Shown: positions 8,095 to 15,265 of the stretch, piece after piece
How positions within the stretch are numbered: position 1 is the stretch's first letter
Layout: each line of letters opens with the position of its first letter
Origin: CALGFH01 sp036003705
GTDB lineage: Bacteria; Actinomycetota; CALGFH01
DNA length: 64,000 bases
NCBI GenBank assembly: GCA_036003705.1
Contig: DASYSE010000121.1
Span: 1-64,000 of the forward strand
Direction of reading: 5' to 3'
Program-made: the position numbers and the translations under genes
Notes under the pieces: model-generated
What the model saw: the letters and a program-made list of their open reading frames with translations, nothing else
Database searches by the model: none
What the model was told of the DNA's origin: nothing

Positions 8095-9416
8095 GGCGTC
8101 ACCCGCCGGTTGCGGTGGGACTCGGCCTCGCGGGTGGCCGGCAGCGGGCCGTCGACGGCCCAGTAGCGCTGGCCGGCGACCAGCAGCTCCTCGGCCGGGA
8201 ACTTGGTCACGACCTCGCAGCCGTCGGCGGTGACCACCACCTCCTCCTCGATCCGGGCGGCCGACCAGCCGTCGGCGGCGGGCCAGTAGGTCTCCAGCGC
8301 GAACAGCATGCCTTCCTCCAGGACCTCCGGGTGGTCAAGGGAGACCAGCCGGCTGAAGATCGGCTTCTCCCAGATGGACAGGCCGACGCCGTGGCCGTAC
8401 TGGAGGGCGAAGGCCGCCTCCTCGTCGGGGAAGCCGAACTCCGTCGCGGCCGGCCACACCGACACGATGTCGGCGGTGGTCGCGCCAGGCTTGACCAGCG
8501 CGATCGCCTCATCCATGTAGTCGCGGCAGCGGACGTAGGCGTCGCGCATGGCGGGCGACGCGCTGCCGACCGCGAAGCAGCGGTAGTAGCAGGTCCGGTA
8601 GCCGTTGAAGCTGTGCAGGATGTCGAAGAAGGCCGGGTCTCCAGGGCGCAGGATGCGGTCGGAGTAGACGTGGGGGTGGGGCGAGCAACGCTCGCCGGAG
8701 ATGGCGTTGACCCCCTCGACGTGCTCGGAGCCGAGGTCGTAGAGGACCTTGCTGACCAGCCCGACGCACTCGTTCTCCCTGACCCCGGGGCGCAGGAACC
8801 GGTACAGCTCGTCGTAGGCGGCGTCGACCAGGGAGGCCGCCGTGGTCAGCAGGGTGAGCTCGTCGGCGGTCTTGATCCGGCGGGCGTCGAGGAACACCTG
8901 CTGGCCGTCGACCACCTCCAGGCCGGCAGCCTGCAGGGCGGCCAGCACCGGCAGCTCGACCAGGTCGACGCCGACCGGCTCGCCGGCCAGCCCGTGCGCG
9001 TCCAGCTCGCGCCGGATCTTGCCCGCCACCCCTTCGGCGATGCCGGCGTCGGGGCTGAAGGCGCCGCGCAGGGTGGAGATCCCCGCCCGGGCCCTGCCCT
9101 GCTCCGGCTGGCCGGGCCGGCCGTCCAGCCAGGGGTTGTAGAGCTGGTGATGGCGGGCGGCCGAGCCGAAGTCCCAGATGACCGGCTCCCCGCCCCGGGG
9201 CAGCAGGGCGAACCGGATCAGCTTGTCCATCGCCCAGGTGCCGATGTGGGTCGAGGTCATGTAGCGGATGTTGTGGAAGTCGAAGGTCAGCAGCGCCCCC
9301 AGGTCGGAGCGCTCCAGTGCCGCCTTCAGCCGCGCCAGCCGCTGGGTGCGCAGCCGGTCGACGTCGACCCGCTGCTCCCAATCGACCGCGTTCGGGCCGT
9401 ACGTCCGGATGCCCAT
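8091..9416 (-). CDS. M24 (pita-bread fold) family protein, incomplete metal-ligand set
   Basis: 441 residues. The N-terminal creatinase-like domain (about 30-190, including FDFHNIRYMTSTHIGTWAMD) is followed by a C-terminal pita-bread domain. Expected dinuclear ligands are D, D, H, E, E. I see the first Asp in AFFDILHSF, His in QYGHGVGLSIWEKP, Glu in FALETYWP and the last Glu in RIEEEVVVT, but the second Asp position (GYxSDxTR in peptidases) reads GYRTCYYR, a Cys. It may therefore bind one metal or act as a non-peptidase hydrolase or lyase, as in other M24 members such as creatinase, ectoine hydrolase or DddP. It heads the operon with the E1 genes and lies next to an XRE-cupin regulator. Confidence 0.78.
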   Translation of the reverse strand: MGIRTYGPNAVDWEQRVDVDRLRTQRLARLKAALERSDLGALLTFDFHNIRYMTSTHIGTWAMDKLIRFALLPRGGEPVIWDFGSAARHHQLYNPWLDGRPGQPEQGRARAGISTLRGAFSPDAGIAEGVAGKIRRELDAHGLAGEPVGVDLVELPVLAALQAAGLEVVDGQQVFLDARRIKTADELTLLTTAASLVDAAYDELYRFLRPGVRENECVGLVSKVLYDLGSEHVEGVNAISGERCSPHPHVYSDRILRPGDPAFFDILHSFNGYRTCYYRCFAVGSASPAMRDAYVRCRDYMDEAIALVKPGATTADIVSVWPAATEFGFPDEEAAFALQYGHGVGLSIWEKPIFSRLVSLDHPEVLEEGMLFALETYWPAADGWSAARIEEEVVVTADGCEVVTKFPAEELLVAGQRYWAVDGPLPATREAESHRNRRVTP

Positions 9417-9494
9417 GGCCGCTCCTCGTCAAGCCGGTGGAGTCGGGAGTACGCCATCGGACGCCGAGCCGTCAAGTGCTACTGAACGCGACCT

Positions 9495-10178
9495 TCAGGA
9501 GGCGTGGCGGCCCAGGATGCACCAGATGGCGTGGACCGGCTCGGCTCCCGGGTTGCTGAGCCGGTGCGGGGTGGTCGCAGGGAAGCTGATCGAGTCGTCG
9601 GGGCCGAGCTCGTAGGGGTCGAAGCCGACGTGGACCAGCAGCCGGCCGGACAGGACGTAGCCGAACTCCTGGCCGGCGTGGCGCATGAACGTGCCCTCGC
9701 TGGAGGAGCAGCCGCCGGGCTCGTAGGCGACGTGCAGGAACTCGACACCCGGGTACGACCCGGCGGTGAGCCGGCTCCACAGGACACCGGACTCCAGCTC
9801 CAGCGTCTCGTGCTCGCCAGAGCGCTGGAGGGAGAAGAACCCCTCATGGCCACGGGTGACGACCGACGGGGGGTCGCCGCCGTCGGCCGGGCCGTCGCCG
9901 TGGCCGGCCTGGCGCCGGCCGTCCTGCCCGGCCAGCAGCCCGTCGACCGAGATGTTGAGCAGGTTCACGATGTCGAACAGCTTGCTCACCGACGGCTGGG
10001 CCTTGCCGGTCTCGATCTGCGACAGCGCGCTCGGGCTGATCCCCAGCCGCCGGGCCATCTCGCGCAGGGAGATCCCCTGGCGCAGGCGCTCGGCCCGCAG
10101 CCGGCTGCCGAGGTCGAGGGCGGGGGCGCGGCCGGCCCCAGGTGGCCGGCCGGCCTCGCCGCTCGGGACGGTGGTCAT
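9495..10178 (-). CDS. XRE-cupin transcriptional regulator
   Basis: 227 residues from ATG 10178. The helix-turn-helix at about 20-74 (LREMARRLGISPSALSQIETG) is a classic XRE domain. After a low-complexity Gly/Asp linker comes a C-terminal cupin_2 (about 145-220: VAYEPGGCSSSEG, HAGQEFGYVLSGRLLVHVG, then PHRLSNPG). Proteins of this PuuR-like architecture usually repress catabolic or transport operons and sense a small ligand in the cupin. The sense strand has a TACACT box seven bases before the ATG, suggesting a leaderless transcript. It lies upstream of the M24/E1 operon in the same direction and divergent to the 10.3 kb genes, so either may be its target. Confidence 0.87.
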   Translation of the reverse strand: MTTVPSGEAGRPPGAGRAPALDLGSRLRAERLRQGISLREMARRLGISPSALSQIETGKAQPSVSKLFDIVNLLNISVDGLLAGQDGRRQAGHGDGPADGGDPPSVVTRGHEGFFSLQRSGEHETLELESGVLWSRLTAGSYPGVEFLHVAYEPGGCSSSEGTFMRHAGQEFGYVLSGRLLVHVGFDPYELGPDDSISFPATTPHRLSNPGAEPVHAIWCILGRHAS

Positions 10179-10205
10179 GGCAGCAGTGTACCCAGCCGCG
10201 GCCAC

Positions 10206-10224
10206 TGTTCAGCAGGACTGGACA
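10206..10224. promoter_or_regulatory. Imperfect inverted repeat, candidate operator of the XRE-cupin regulator
   Basis: TGTTCAG (10206-10212) and CTGGACA (10218-10224) pair in six of seven positions around a five-base centre. The site sits in the 98-bp space between the divergent starts at 10178 and 10277, where an autoregulatory operator would be expected. Confidence 0.35.
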
Positions 10225-10276
10225 CGGGTTATGCTCCGGCGCGACACCGGGTTGCTCTTCGTCGAGGAGGAGAACC

Positions 10277-10744
10277 ATGGCCGACCGGCTCCTGCTGCGT
10301 GGCGGCACCGTCCTGACCGTCGACCCCGACCTCGGCGACCTGCCGAGCGGCGACGTCCTGATCGAGGGGGACACGATCGTCGGGGTCGCGCCGCGGATCG
10401 ACGACGACGGCTCGGTGGTGCTGTTCGGCGGGCGGGCCAAGGACCGCCCCTACCCGGGCTCCACCATGGTCTCGACCGTGAACGGCGGGGTCACCGGCCT
10501 TGTACACTCGCTGGCGGTCGAGCTGGCCCCGGTCCGCTGCAACGCCGTCCATCCCGGGATCGTCGGCGACAGTCCCTACTGGAGCGCCAAGGGCGAGCCG
10601 GCGCTCGAGCCGGTCAGGAACCGGACGCCGGCCCGGCGGCTGGTGACCATGGAGGACGTGGTCGGCGCGGTGGTGTTCCTGCTGGAGAACCGGTCGGTGA
10701 ACGGTGTCAACCTCCACGTCGACGGCGGTTGGCTCCTGCTCTAG
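10277..10744 (+). CDS. Chimeric ORF: amidohydrolase N-terminus fused to SDR C-terminus (deletion scar)
   Basis: 155 residues with a strong ribosome site (GAGGAGGAG, about five bases before ATG 10277). Residues 1-45 (MADRLLLRGGTVLTVDPDLG, SGDVLIEGDTIVGVAPRID) are the beginning of a cytosine deaminase/AtzA-like amidohydrolase and stop before any metal ligand. From about residue 48 the protein is the second half of a short-chain dehydrogenase: GLVHSLAVELAPVRCNAVHPG, then MEDVVGAVVFLLENRSVNGV and LHVDGGWLLL. The SDR nucleotide-binding half and the Tyr-x3-Lys are missing. The simplest reading is an in-frame deletion between two neighbouring genes. It is unlikely to have either activity, but it is still well placed for translation before the next gene. 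Confidence 0.7.
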   Translation: MADRLLLRGGTVLTVDPDLGDLPSGDVLIEGDTIVGVAPRIDDDGSVVLFGGRAKDRPYPGSTMVSTVNGGVTGLVHSLAVELAPVRCNAVHPGIVGDSPYWSAKGEPALEPVRNRTPARRLVTMEDVVGAVVFLLENRSVNGVNLHVDGGWLLL

Positions 10745-10756
10745 GAGGCGCAGCGC

Positions 10757-11650
10757 GTGGAGGATCAGCCGAAGGTCGCGGTCGTCGGCGCCGGGCGGAT
10801 GGGCGCGGCCATGGTCGGCACGCTGCGCCGGGCCGGCATCGAGGTGGTGGTGTTCAACCGGACCCGGGCTCGGGCCCAGGAGGTCGCGCGAGCCACCGGC
10901 GCGGCCGTGGCCGACACCGCTCGCGAGGCCGCCGCCGGCGCCCAGGTGGTGGTCAGCTCGCTGGCCGACGACGCGGCCGTCGGGGCGGCCTACGCCGGAG
11001 CCGACGGGATCGTGGCCGGGCTCCAGCCGGACGCGGTGGTGCTGGAGGCCAGCACCATCGACCCGGGGACCGTCCACCGCCTCCGGCCGCTGGTCGAGGA
11101 CCGGCGGGCCTTCCTGCTCGACACCCCCGTGTCCGGCAGCGTCCAGCTGGTCGAGGCCGGCCAGCTCACCATCATGGTCGGCGGCGACCCGGCGGTCCTC
11201 GAGCGGGCCCGGCCGGTGCTGGACCCGCTGGCCAGGCAGGTCTTCCACGTCGGCGACCTCGGGTCGGGGGCGGTGATGAAGCTGACGGTGAACGCCGTCC
11301 TCCACGGCCTCAACCTTGCCCTGGCCGAGGGCCTGGTGCTGGCCGAGAAGGCCGGCGTCGCCCGCACGACCGCCTACGAGGTGTTCGCCTCCAGCGCCGT
11401 GGCCGCGCCGTTCGTCCACTACAAGCGGGCGGCGTTCGAGCACCCTGGCGAGACCCCGGTCGCCTTCAGCCTCGACCTGGTCCACAAGGACCTCGACCTG
11501 ATCCTCGCCCTGGCCTCCCAGGCCGGCGCCCCCATGGAGCAGGCGACCACCAACCGCCGGGTGGTGGAGGCCGCCGTCGCCGCCGGCCTCGGCGACCACG
11601 ACCTGAGCGAGCTGGCCACCTACCTGCGCGAGGCCTCCCGGGCCGGCTGA
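10757..11650 (+). CDS. 3-hydroxyisobutyrate dehydrogenase / beta-hydroxyacid dehydrogenase family
   Basis: 297 residues from GTG 10757, with AGGAGG at 10743-10748. The Rossmann motif VAVVGAGRMGAAMVGTL (about 7-23) and Arg after beta-2 (FNRTRARA) indicate NADP preference. The substrate-binding signature is DTPVSGSVQLVEAGQLTIMVGG (DxPVSGxxxxA variant, about 119-140). The catalytic lysine is in GSGAVMKLTVNAV (about residue 175), with the C-terminal helical domain after it. It oxidises a beta-hydroxyacid (3-hydroxyisobutyrate, tartronate semialdehyde or similar) or works in imine reduction. It follows the chimeric ORF by 12 bases. The catabolic neighbourhood suggests a role in processing a small hydroxyacid. 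Confidence 0.85.
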   Translation: MEDQPKVAVVGAGRMGAAMVGTLRRAGIEVVVFNRTRARAQEVARATGAAVADTAREAAAGAQVVVSSLADDAAVGAAYAGADGIVAGLQPDAVVLEASTIDPGTVHRLRPLVEDRRAFLLDTPVSGSVQLVEAGQLTIMVGGDPAVLERARPVLDPLARQVFHVGDLGSGAVMKLTVNAVLHGLNLALAEGLVLAEKAGVARTTAYEVFASSAVAAPFVHYKRAAFEHPGETPVAFSLDLVHKDLDLILALASQAGAPMEQATTNRRVVEAAVAAGLGDHDLSELATYLREASRAG

Positions 11651-11735
11651 CCTCGCCGAGGGCCTCCAGCCGGTGCCTGCCGAGCTCCATGGTCGCCAGG
11701 GCGGCGAACCGCCGCCAGCCCGGCCGCCCCGTCCG

Positions 11736-13172
11736 TCACAACTGCATGACCACGGCCTTGGCCTCGGTGAAGAACTCGCGGCTGTAGCTGCCGCCCTCGC
11801 GGCCGATGCCGGAGTCCTTGTAGCCCCCGAAGGGGGCCCGCAGGTCGCGGACGAAGAAGCAGTTGACCCAGATCGTGCCGGCCCGGATGGCGGCCGCGAC
11901 CCGGTGGGCGCGGCGCAGGCTCTCGGTGAACACCATGGCGTTGAGGCCGTAGGGCGAGTCGTTGGCCAGCCCCACCGCCTCCTCGTCGGTGTCGAAGCTC
12001 TGCACCACCACGACCGGGCCGAAGATCTCCTCCCGGCAGACAGCCATGTCCTGGCGGACGTCGACCAGCACCGTGGGCCGCACCCACCAGCCATCGCCCG
12101 GGCCGCCGCTGCGGACCTTGGCCCCCTCGGCGGCGGCCAGGTCGAGGTAGCCGGTCACCTTCCGCCAGTGCTCGAGCGACGACAACGGGCCGACCTCGGT
12201 CGCCTCGTCCAGCGGGTCGCCGAGCCGCATCGCCTCGGCCCCGGCCACGAACCGGTCGAGGAACTCCTCGTACACCGGCCGTTGCACGTACAGCCGGGAG
12301 CCGGACAGGCAGACCTGCCCGGCGTTCAGGAAGATCGCCCGCAGCGACCAGTCGACCGCGTTGCCCAGGTCGGCGTCGGCGAAGACCAGGTTGGCGCCCT
12401 TGCCGCCGAGCTCGAAGCTGACCCGCTTGAGCGTCGGCGCGCCGGCGGCCAGGATCGCCCGCCCGGTGGCCGACTCCCCGGTGAAGGTGACCAGGTCGAC
12501 CCGGGGGTGCTCGGTGAGGGCCTGCCCGGCCTCGCCGGGGCCGAACCCCTGCACCACGTTCAGCGTTCCCGGCGGCAGGCCTGCCGCGTTGGCCAGCAGG
12601 GCGAGCCGGTGGCAGGAGGCCGGCGCCTGCTCGGCCGGCTTGAGCACCACCGTGTTGCCGAACGCCAGGGCCGGCGCGACCTTCCAGCTGGCCAGCATGA
12701 GCGGGAAGTTCCAGGGCGAGATGGCCGCGGCCACCCCCACCGGCTCGTGCCTGGTGTAGACGTGATGGCCGGTCGGCGACGGCAGCGCCTCGTCGGCGGC
12801 CAGGGCGGCGTAGTCGGCGAAGAAGCGGAGGTTCAGGGCCGCCCGGTGGGCGTCGTTGTCGCGGGCCTGGCGGATCGGCTTGCCCATGTCGGTGGCGTCC
12901 ATGCGCCCGAGGGCCTCGGCCTCGCCCTCGACCAGGTCGGCGAGCCGGTGCAGGGCCCGCCCGCGCTCGGCCGGGGACATCCGCGGCCAGGGGCCGTCGT
13001 CGAACGCCCGCCGGGCGGCGGCGACGGCCGCGCCGGCGTCGTCGGCCGACCCGCGCGCCACCCTGGCCCACGCCTGCCGGGTGGCCGGGTTGACCGACTC
13101 GAAGGTTCGGCCGTCGGCGGCCGGCCGCTCCTCCCCGTCGATCACGTGGGGGATCTCCACCAGCCTGCGCAT
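11736..13172 (-). CDS. dmpC: Aldehyde dehydrogenase, 2-hydroxymuconic semialdehyde dehydrogenase type
   Basis: 478 residues; start ATG 13172 has GGAGG eight bases upstream and overlaps the stop of the preceding HAD gene by one base. Conserved ALDH residues are Asn in SPWNFPLMLASWK (about 148), the NAD-binding FTGESATG, the general base Glu in FELGGKGANLVF (about 248) and the nucleophile Cys in GQVCLSGSR (about 283). The C-terminal FGGYKDSGIGREGG is typical of the HMSDH/betaine aldehyde dehydrogenase group. As the last gene of an operon encoding DmpE-F-G-H-I homologues it most likely oxidises 2-hydroxymuconic semialdehyde, the ring-cleavage product of catechol, to 2-hydroxymuconate (4-oxalocrotonate branch). 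The assignment to this substrate is by context. Confidence 0.87.
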   Translation of the reverse strand: MRRLVEIPHVIDGEERPAADGRTFESVNPATRQAWARVARGSADDAGAAVAAARRAFDDGPWPRMSPAERGRALHRLADLVEGEAEALGRMDATDMGKPIRQARDNDAHRAALNLRFFADYAALAADEALPSPTGHHVYTRHEPVGVAAAISPWNFPLMLASWKVAPALAFGNTVVLKPAEQAPASCHRLALLANAAGLPPGTLNVVQGFGPGEAGQALTEHPRVDLVTFTGESATGRAILAAGAPTLKRVSFELGGKGANLVFADADLGNAVDWSLRAIFLNAGQVCLSGSRLYVQRPVYEEFLDRFVAGAEAMRLGDPLDEATEVGPLSSLEHWRKVTGYLDLAAAEGAKVRSGGPGDGWWVRPTVLVDVRQDMAVCREEIFGPVVVVQSFDTDEEAVGLANDSPYGLNAMVFTESLRRAHRVAAAIRAGTIWVNCFFVRDLRAPFGGYKDSGIGREGGSYSREFFTEAKAVVMQL

Positions 13173-13828
13173 CACGTACCTCCGTTGCTCCCGGCCAGCC
13201 CGAGGGCCTGGCGGACCTTGACGTCGCTGTGCCGGGGCCGGGTGACGTCGAACCAGACGGCCTTCATGCCGGCCGCCTGCGCCCCGGCGGCGTTGGCCGG
13301 CTGGTCGTCGACGAACACGGCCTGGTCGGCGGCGACGCCGAGGCGGTCGAGGACCAGCCGGTAGGCTTCGGGGGCCGGCTTGCGGGTGCCGTGGCGCGAG
13401 GCGTCGACCACGCAGCCGACCTCGGCCAGGAACCCGATCTGGTCGATCCACGCCTGGTCGTGGAAGTCGTGCAGGTCGTTGCTGAGCACGGCCGTCAGCA
13501 GCCCGGCGCCGTGGGCGTCGGCCAGCAGCGCCCGAGCCAGCGGCCGGACCAGTTCGCCCTCCGGGCCGGTGTACAGCCGCCGCATCATTGCCCGCACGCC
13601 CGCCTCGCCCGAGACGGCCGCCACCTCGGCCGCCCGGCCGGCCCAGTAGTCGTGCTCGCTGACCTCTCCGGCCTGCAGCGAGCGCCACAGCGGGTCGGCG
13701 GCCTGGTCGAACGGGCCGTGCCAGTCGAAGGTCCCGGCCGGCACCCCGAGGGAGCCCTCCATCGCCCGGAGCCGCTCGAACGGGGTCAGCAGCACCGGGC
13801 CGCCGAAGTCGAGCACCAGCGCCTTCAC
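13172..13828 (-). CDS. HAD-superfamily hydrolase (IA, haloacid dehalogenase-like)
   Basis: 218 residues from GTG 13828. Motif I is VKALVLDFGGPVLLTP; the second Asp of the usual DxDxT is replaced here by Gly (DFGG), as in several HAD-IA proteins related to epoxide hydrolase N-domains. Motif II is AVLSNDLHDF, motif III the Lys in GTRKPAPEAY, motif IV VFVDDQPANAAGA. An alpha-helical cap is at about 20-90. It sits between the Rieske ferredoxin and the aldehyde dehydrogenase, overlapping both (start within the ferredoxin 3' end), so it is co-translated with the meta-cleavage enzymes. Its role there is unknown; removal of a phosphate from an aryl-phosphate intermediate is a conceivable job in this locus. 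Confidence 0.75.
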   Translation of the reverse strand: MKALVLDFGGPVLLTPFERLRAMEGSLGVPAGTFDWHGPFDQAADPLWRSLQAGEVSEHDYWAGRAAEVAAVSGEAGVRAMMRRLYTGPEGELVRPLARALLADAHGAGLLTAVLSNDLHDFHDQAWIDQIGFLAEVGCVVDASRHGTRKPAPEAYRLVLDRLGVAADQAVFVDDQPANAAGAQAAGMKAVWFDVTRPRHSDVKVRQALGLAGSNGGT

Positions 13829-14232
13829 CCGGTCGCCTCGGGGCGGGTGGGCGCCGGCTGGCGGGCATGCTCGAGCAGGATCTCCCGCCACGAGCGGACC
13901 GGTGGCGCCGGCGGCGCCGTGACCCGCACCTGGCCGTCGACCACCCGGACCGGGTAGCGGCGCAGCCGCAGCCCGGGCTGGCCGAGCCGCCGGCCGCTGC
14001 GGACGTCATAGCGCCACCAGTGCAGCGGGCAGACCAGCACCTCGCCGTCGAGGTGGCCGCAGGCCAGCGACCCGCCGCGGTGCAGGCAGGCGTCGTCGAG
14101 GGCGAACAGCCGGCCGCCGGCGTTGCCGACGACCACCCGGCGTCCCGAGGCCAGCACCAGCCGCACCGACCCGGCCGGGAACTCCCCCACCGGTCCCGCG
14201 GGCACCTCGAGCGGCAGCGGCTGGGCGGTCAC
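13825..14232 (-). CDS. Rieske [2Fe-2S] ferredoxin-like protein
   Basis: 135 residues from GTG 14232, overlapping the tautomerase stop (GTGA). The cluster ligands are complete: C-L-H at about residue 46 (DDACLHRGGS) and C-P-L-H at about 66 (EVLVCPLHWWRYD), with the usual 15-17 residue spacing. There is no catalytic domain, so it is a small electron carrier of the NirD/BphF type. It has a Pro-rich extension of about 35 residues at the C-terminus (VTAPPAPPVRSWREILLEHA). Within this operon nothing needs an electron donor, but a Rieske oxygenase is encoded at 25630-26895 in the divergent operon without its own ferredoxin. Serving that enzyme is the obvious hypothesis. No reductase is in the window. 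Confidence 0.85.
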   Translation of the reverse strand: MTAQPLPLEVPAGPVGEFPAGSVRLVLASGRRVVVGNAGGRLFALDDACLHRGGSLACGHLDGEVLVCPLHWWRYDVRSGRRLGQPGLRLRRYPVRVVDGQVRVTAPPAPPVRSWREILLEHARQPAPTRPEATG

Positions 14233-14456
14233 TGGTCCAGCTCCCCGCCCTGGCCGGCGTCGACCGGGCCCCTGGCGACCGAGTACGGCACCCCGCCGAT
14301 CCCCCACAGGTCGGGGTCGACCTCCGAGACCAGCACGCGCACCCGGTCGATCGGCGTGTCGAGGGTCCGGGCGACGACCTGCGACACCTCCTCGACCAGC
14401 CGCATGAGCGTCGCCTTGTCACGGCCGCGGACGAGGTCGATGCGGACGAACGGCAT
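14229..14456 (-). CDS. dmpI: 4-oxalocrotonate tautomerase family protein
   Basis: 75 residues beginning MPFVRIDLVRGRDKATLMRL, so the mature protein has the catalytic N-terminal proline. The arginine-rich strand LDTPIDRVRVLVSEVDPDLWG fits the 4-OT family (beta-alpha-beta), although the protein is longer at the C-terminus than the classical 62-residue enzyme. It converts 2-hydroxymuconate to 2-oxo-3-hexenedioate in the oxalocrotonate branch of catechol meta-cleavage. It lies 20 bases after the decarboxylase-like gene and overlaps the Rieske ferredoxin gene by four bases. The gene order matches the dmp operon. Confidence 0.85.
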   Translation of the reverse strand: MPFVRIDLVRGRDKATLMRLVEEVSQVVARTLDTPIDRVRVLVSEVDPDLWGIGGVPYSVARGPVDAGQGGELDQ

Positions 14457-14476
14457 GGGGCCTCCCTCTGGGCGCT

Positions 14477-15265
14477 TCAGCGGACGGGCAGCTCGACGGT
14501 TCCGAGCCGGCCAAGCCGGGCGACGACGACGTCGCCAGGCCCGACCGGCAGGGCTTCGGTCAGCCCGCCGGAGAGCACCAGGTCGCCGGCGGCAAGGCCG
14601 CGGCCGCGGCGGGCCAGGGCGCGCACCAGCCAGGCGACGGCGGCGGCGGGATGGCCGAGCGCGGCCGCGCCGGCCGCGGTCGAGACAAGCCGGCCGTTGC
14701 GCTCCAGGGTGCAGCCGACCAGGCGCAGGTCGATGCCGTCGGCGGGACGGCGGACGCCGCCAAGGGCCAGGCGCGCGGCCGAGGAGTTGTCGGCGACCAC
14801 GTCGGGCAGGGTGAACGTGTAGCCGGCGTAGCGGGAGTCGAGCACGTCGATCGCCGGCACCACGGCGGCGGTCGCCGCCAGCACCTGGGCGGCGCCGACC
14901 CGCGGCCCGGCCAGGTCGGCCCCGATGACGAAGGCGATCTCCGGCTCGACCCTCGGCTGGATGAGGTCGCTGGTGTCGAGGGGCTGGCCGACGTCCAGCA
15001 GCATCCTGTCGGTCAGCTCGCCGTACAGCGGCTCGTCCACGCCCATCTGGGCCTGCTTGGCCCGGCTGGTGAGGCCGAGCTTGAAGCCGAGCGGATGCTC
15101 GCCCGCCGCCACCAGCAGCCGCACGCCGGCCTCCTGGACGGCGTAGGCGAGGTCGAGGTCGAGCCCGGGATGGTCGACCGTGAGGCCGTGGCCGGCGGTG
15201 CGGCTCAGCCGCAGCTCGGCCAGCCGCTGGGCCAGGGCCACGGGGTCGGCGGCGACCTGGCTCAT
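14477..15265 (-). CDS. dmpH: 2-oxo-3-hexenedioate (4-oxalocrotonate) decarboxylase
   Basis: 262 residues, FAH/hydratase fold. Family motifs: GFKLGLTSRAKQAQMGV (about 60-76), metal-binding glutamates in IQPRVEPEIAFVIG (E-x-E, about 104-117) and the Asp in IDVLDSRYAGYTF (about 141). DmpE-type hydratases and DmpH-type decarboxylases are homologous, and two copies occur in this operon. I assign this one to the decarboxylase because it lies next to the tautomerase in the order E-F-G-H-I. It would decarboxylate 2-oxo-3-hexenedioate to 2-hydroxypenta-2,4-dienoate and usually works in a complex with the hydratase. Start ATG 15265 overlaps the aldolase stop (ATGA). Confidence 0.85.
   Translation of the reverse strand: MSQVAADPVALAQRLAELRLSRTAGHGLTVDHPGLDLDLAYAVQEAGVRLLVAAGEHPLGFKLGLTSRAKQAQMGVDEPLYGELTDRMLLDVGQPLDTSDLIQPRVEPEIAFVIGADLAGPRVGAAQVLAATAAVVPAIDVLDSRYAGYTFTLPDVVADNSSAARLALGGVRRPADGIDLRLVGCTLERNGRLVSTAAGAAALGHPAAAVAWLVRALARRGRGLAAGDLVLSGGLTEALPVGPGDVVVARLGRLGTVELPVR

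Noticed and set aside
13173..14009. Long N-terminal extension of the aldehyde dehydrogenase frame
   Set aside because: It covers the HAD and Rieske genes in another frame and has arginine/proline-rich shadow composition; the family N-terminus starts at 13172.
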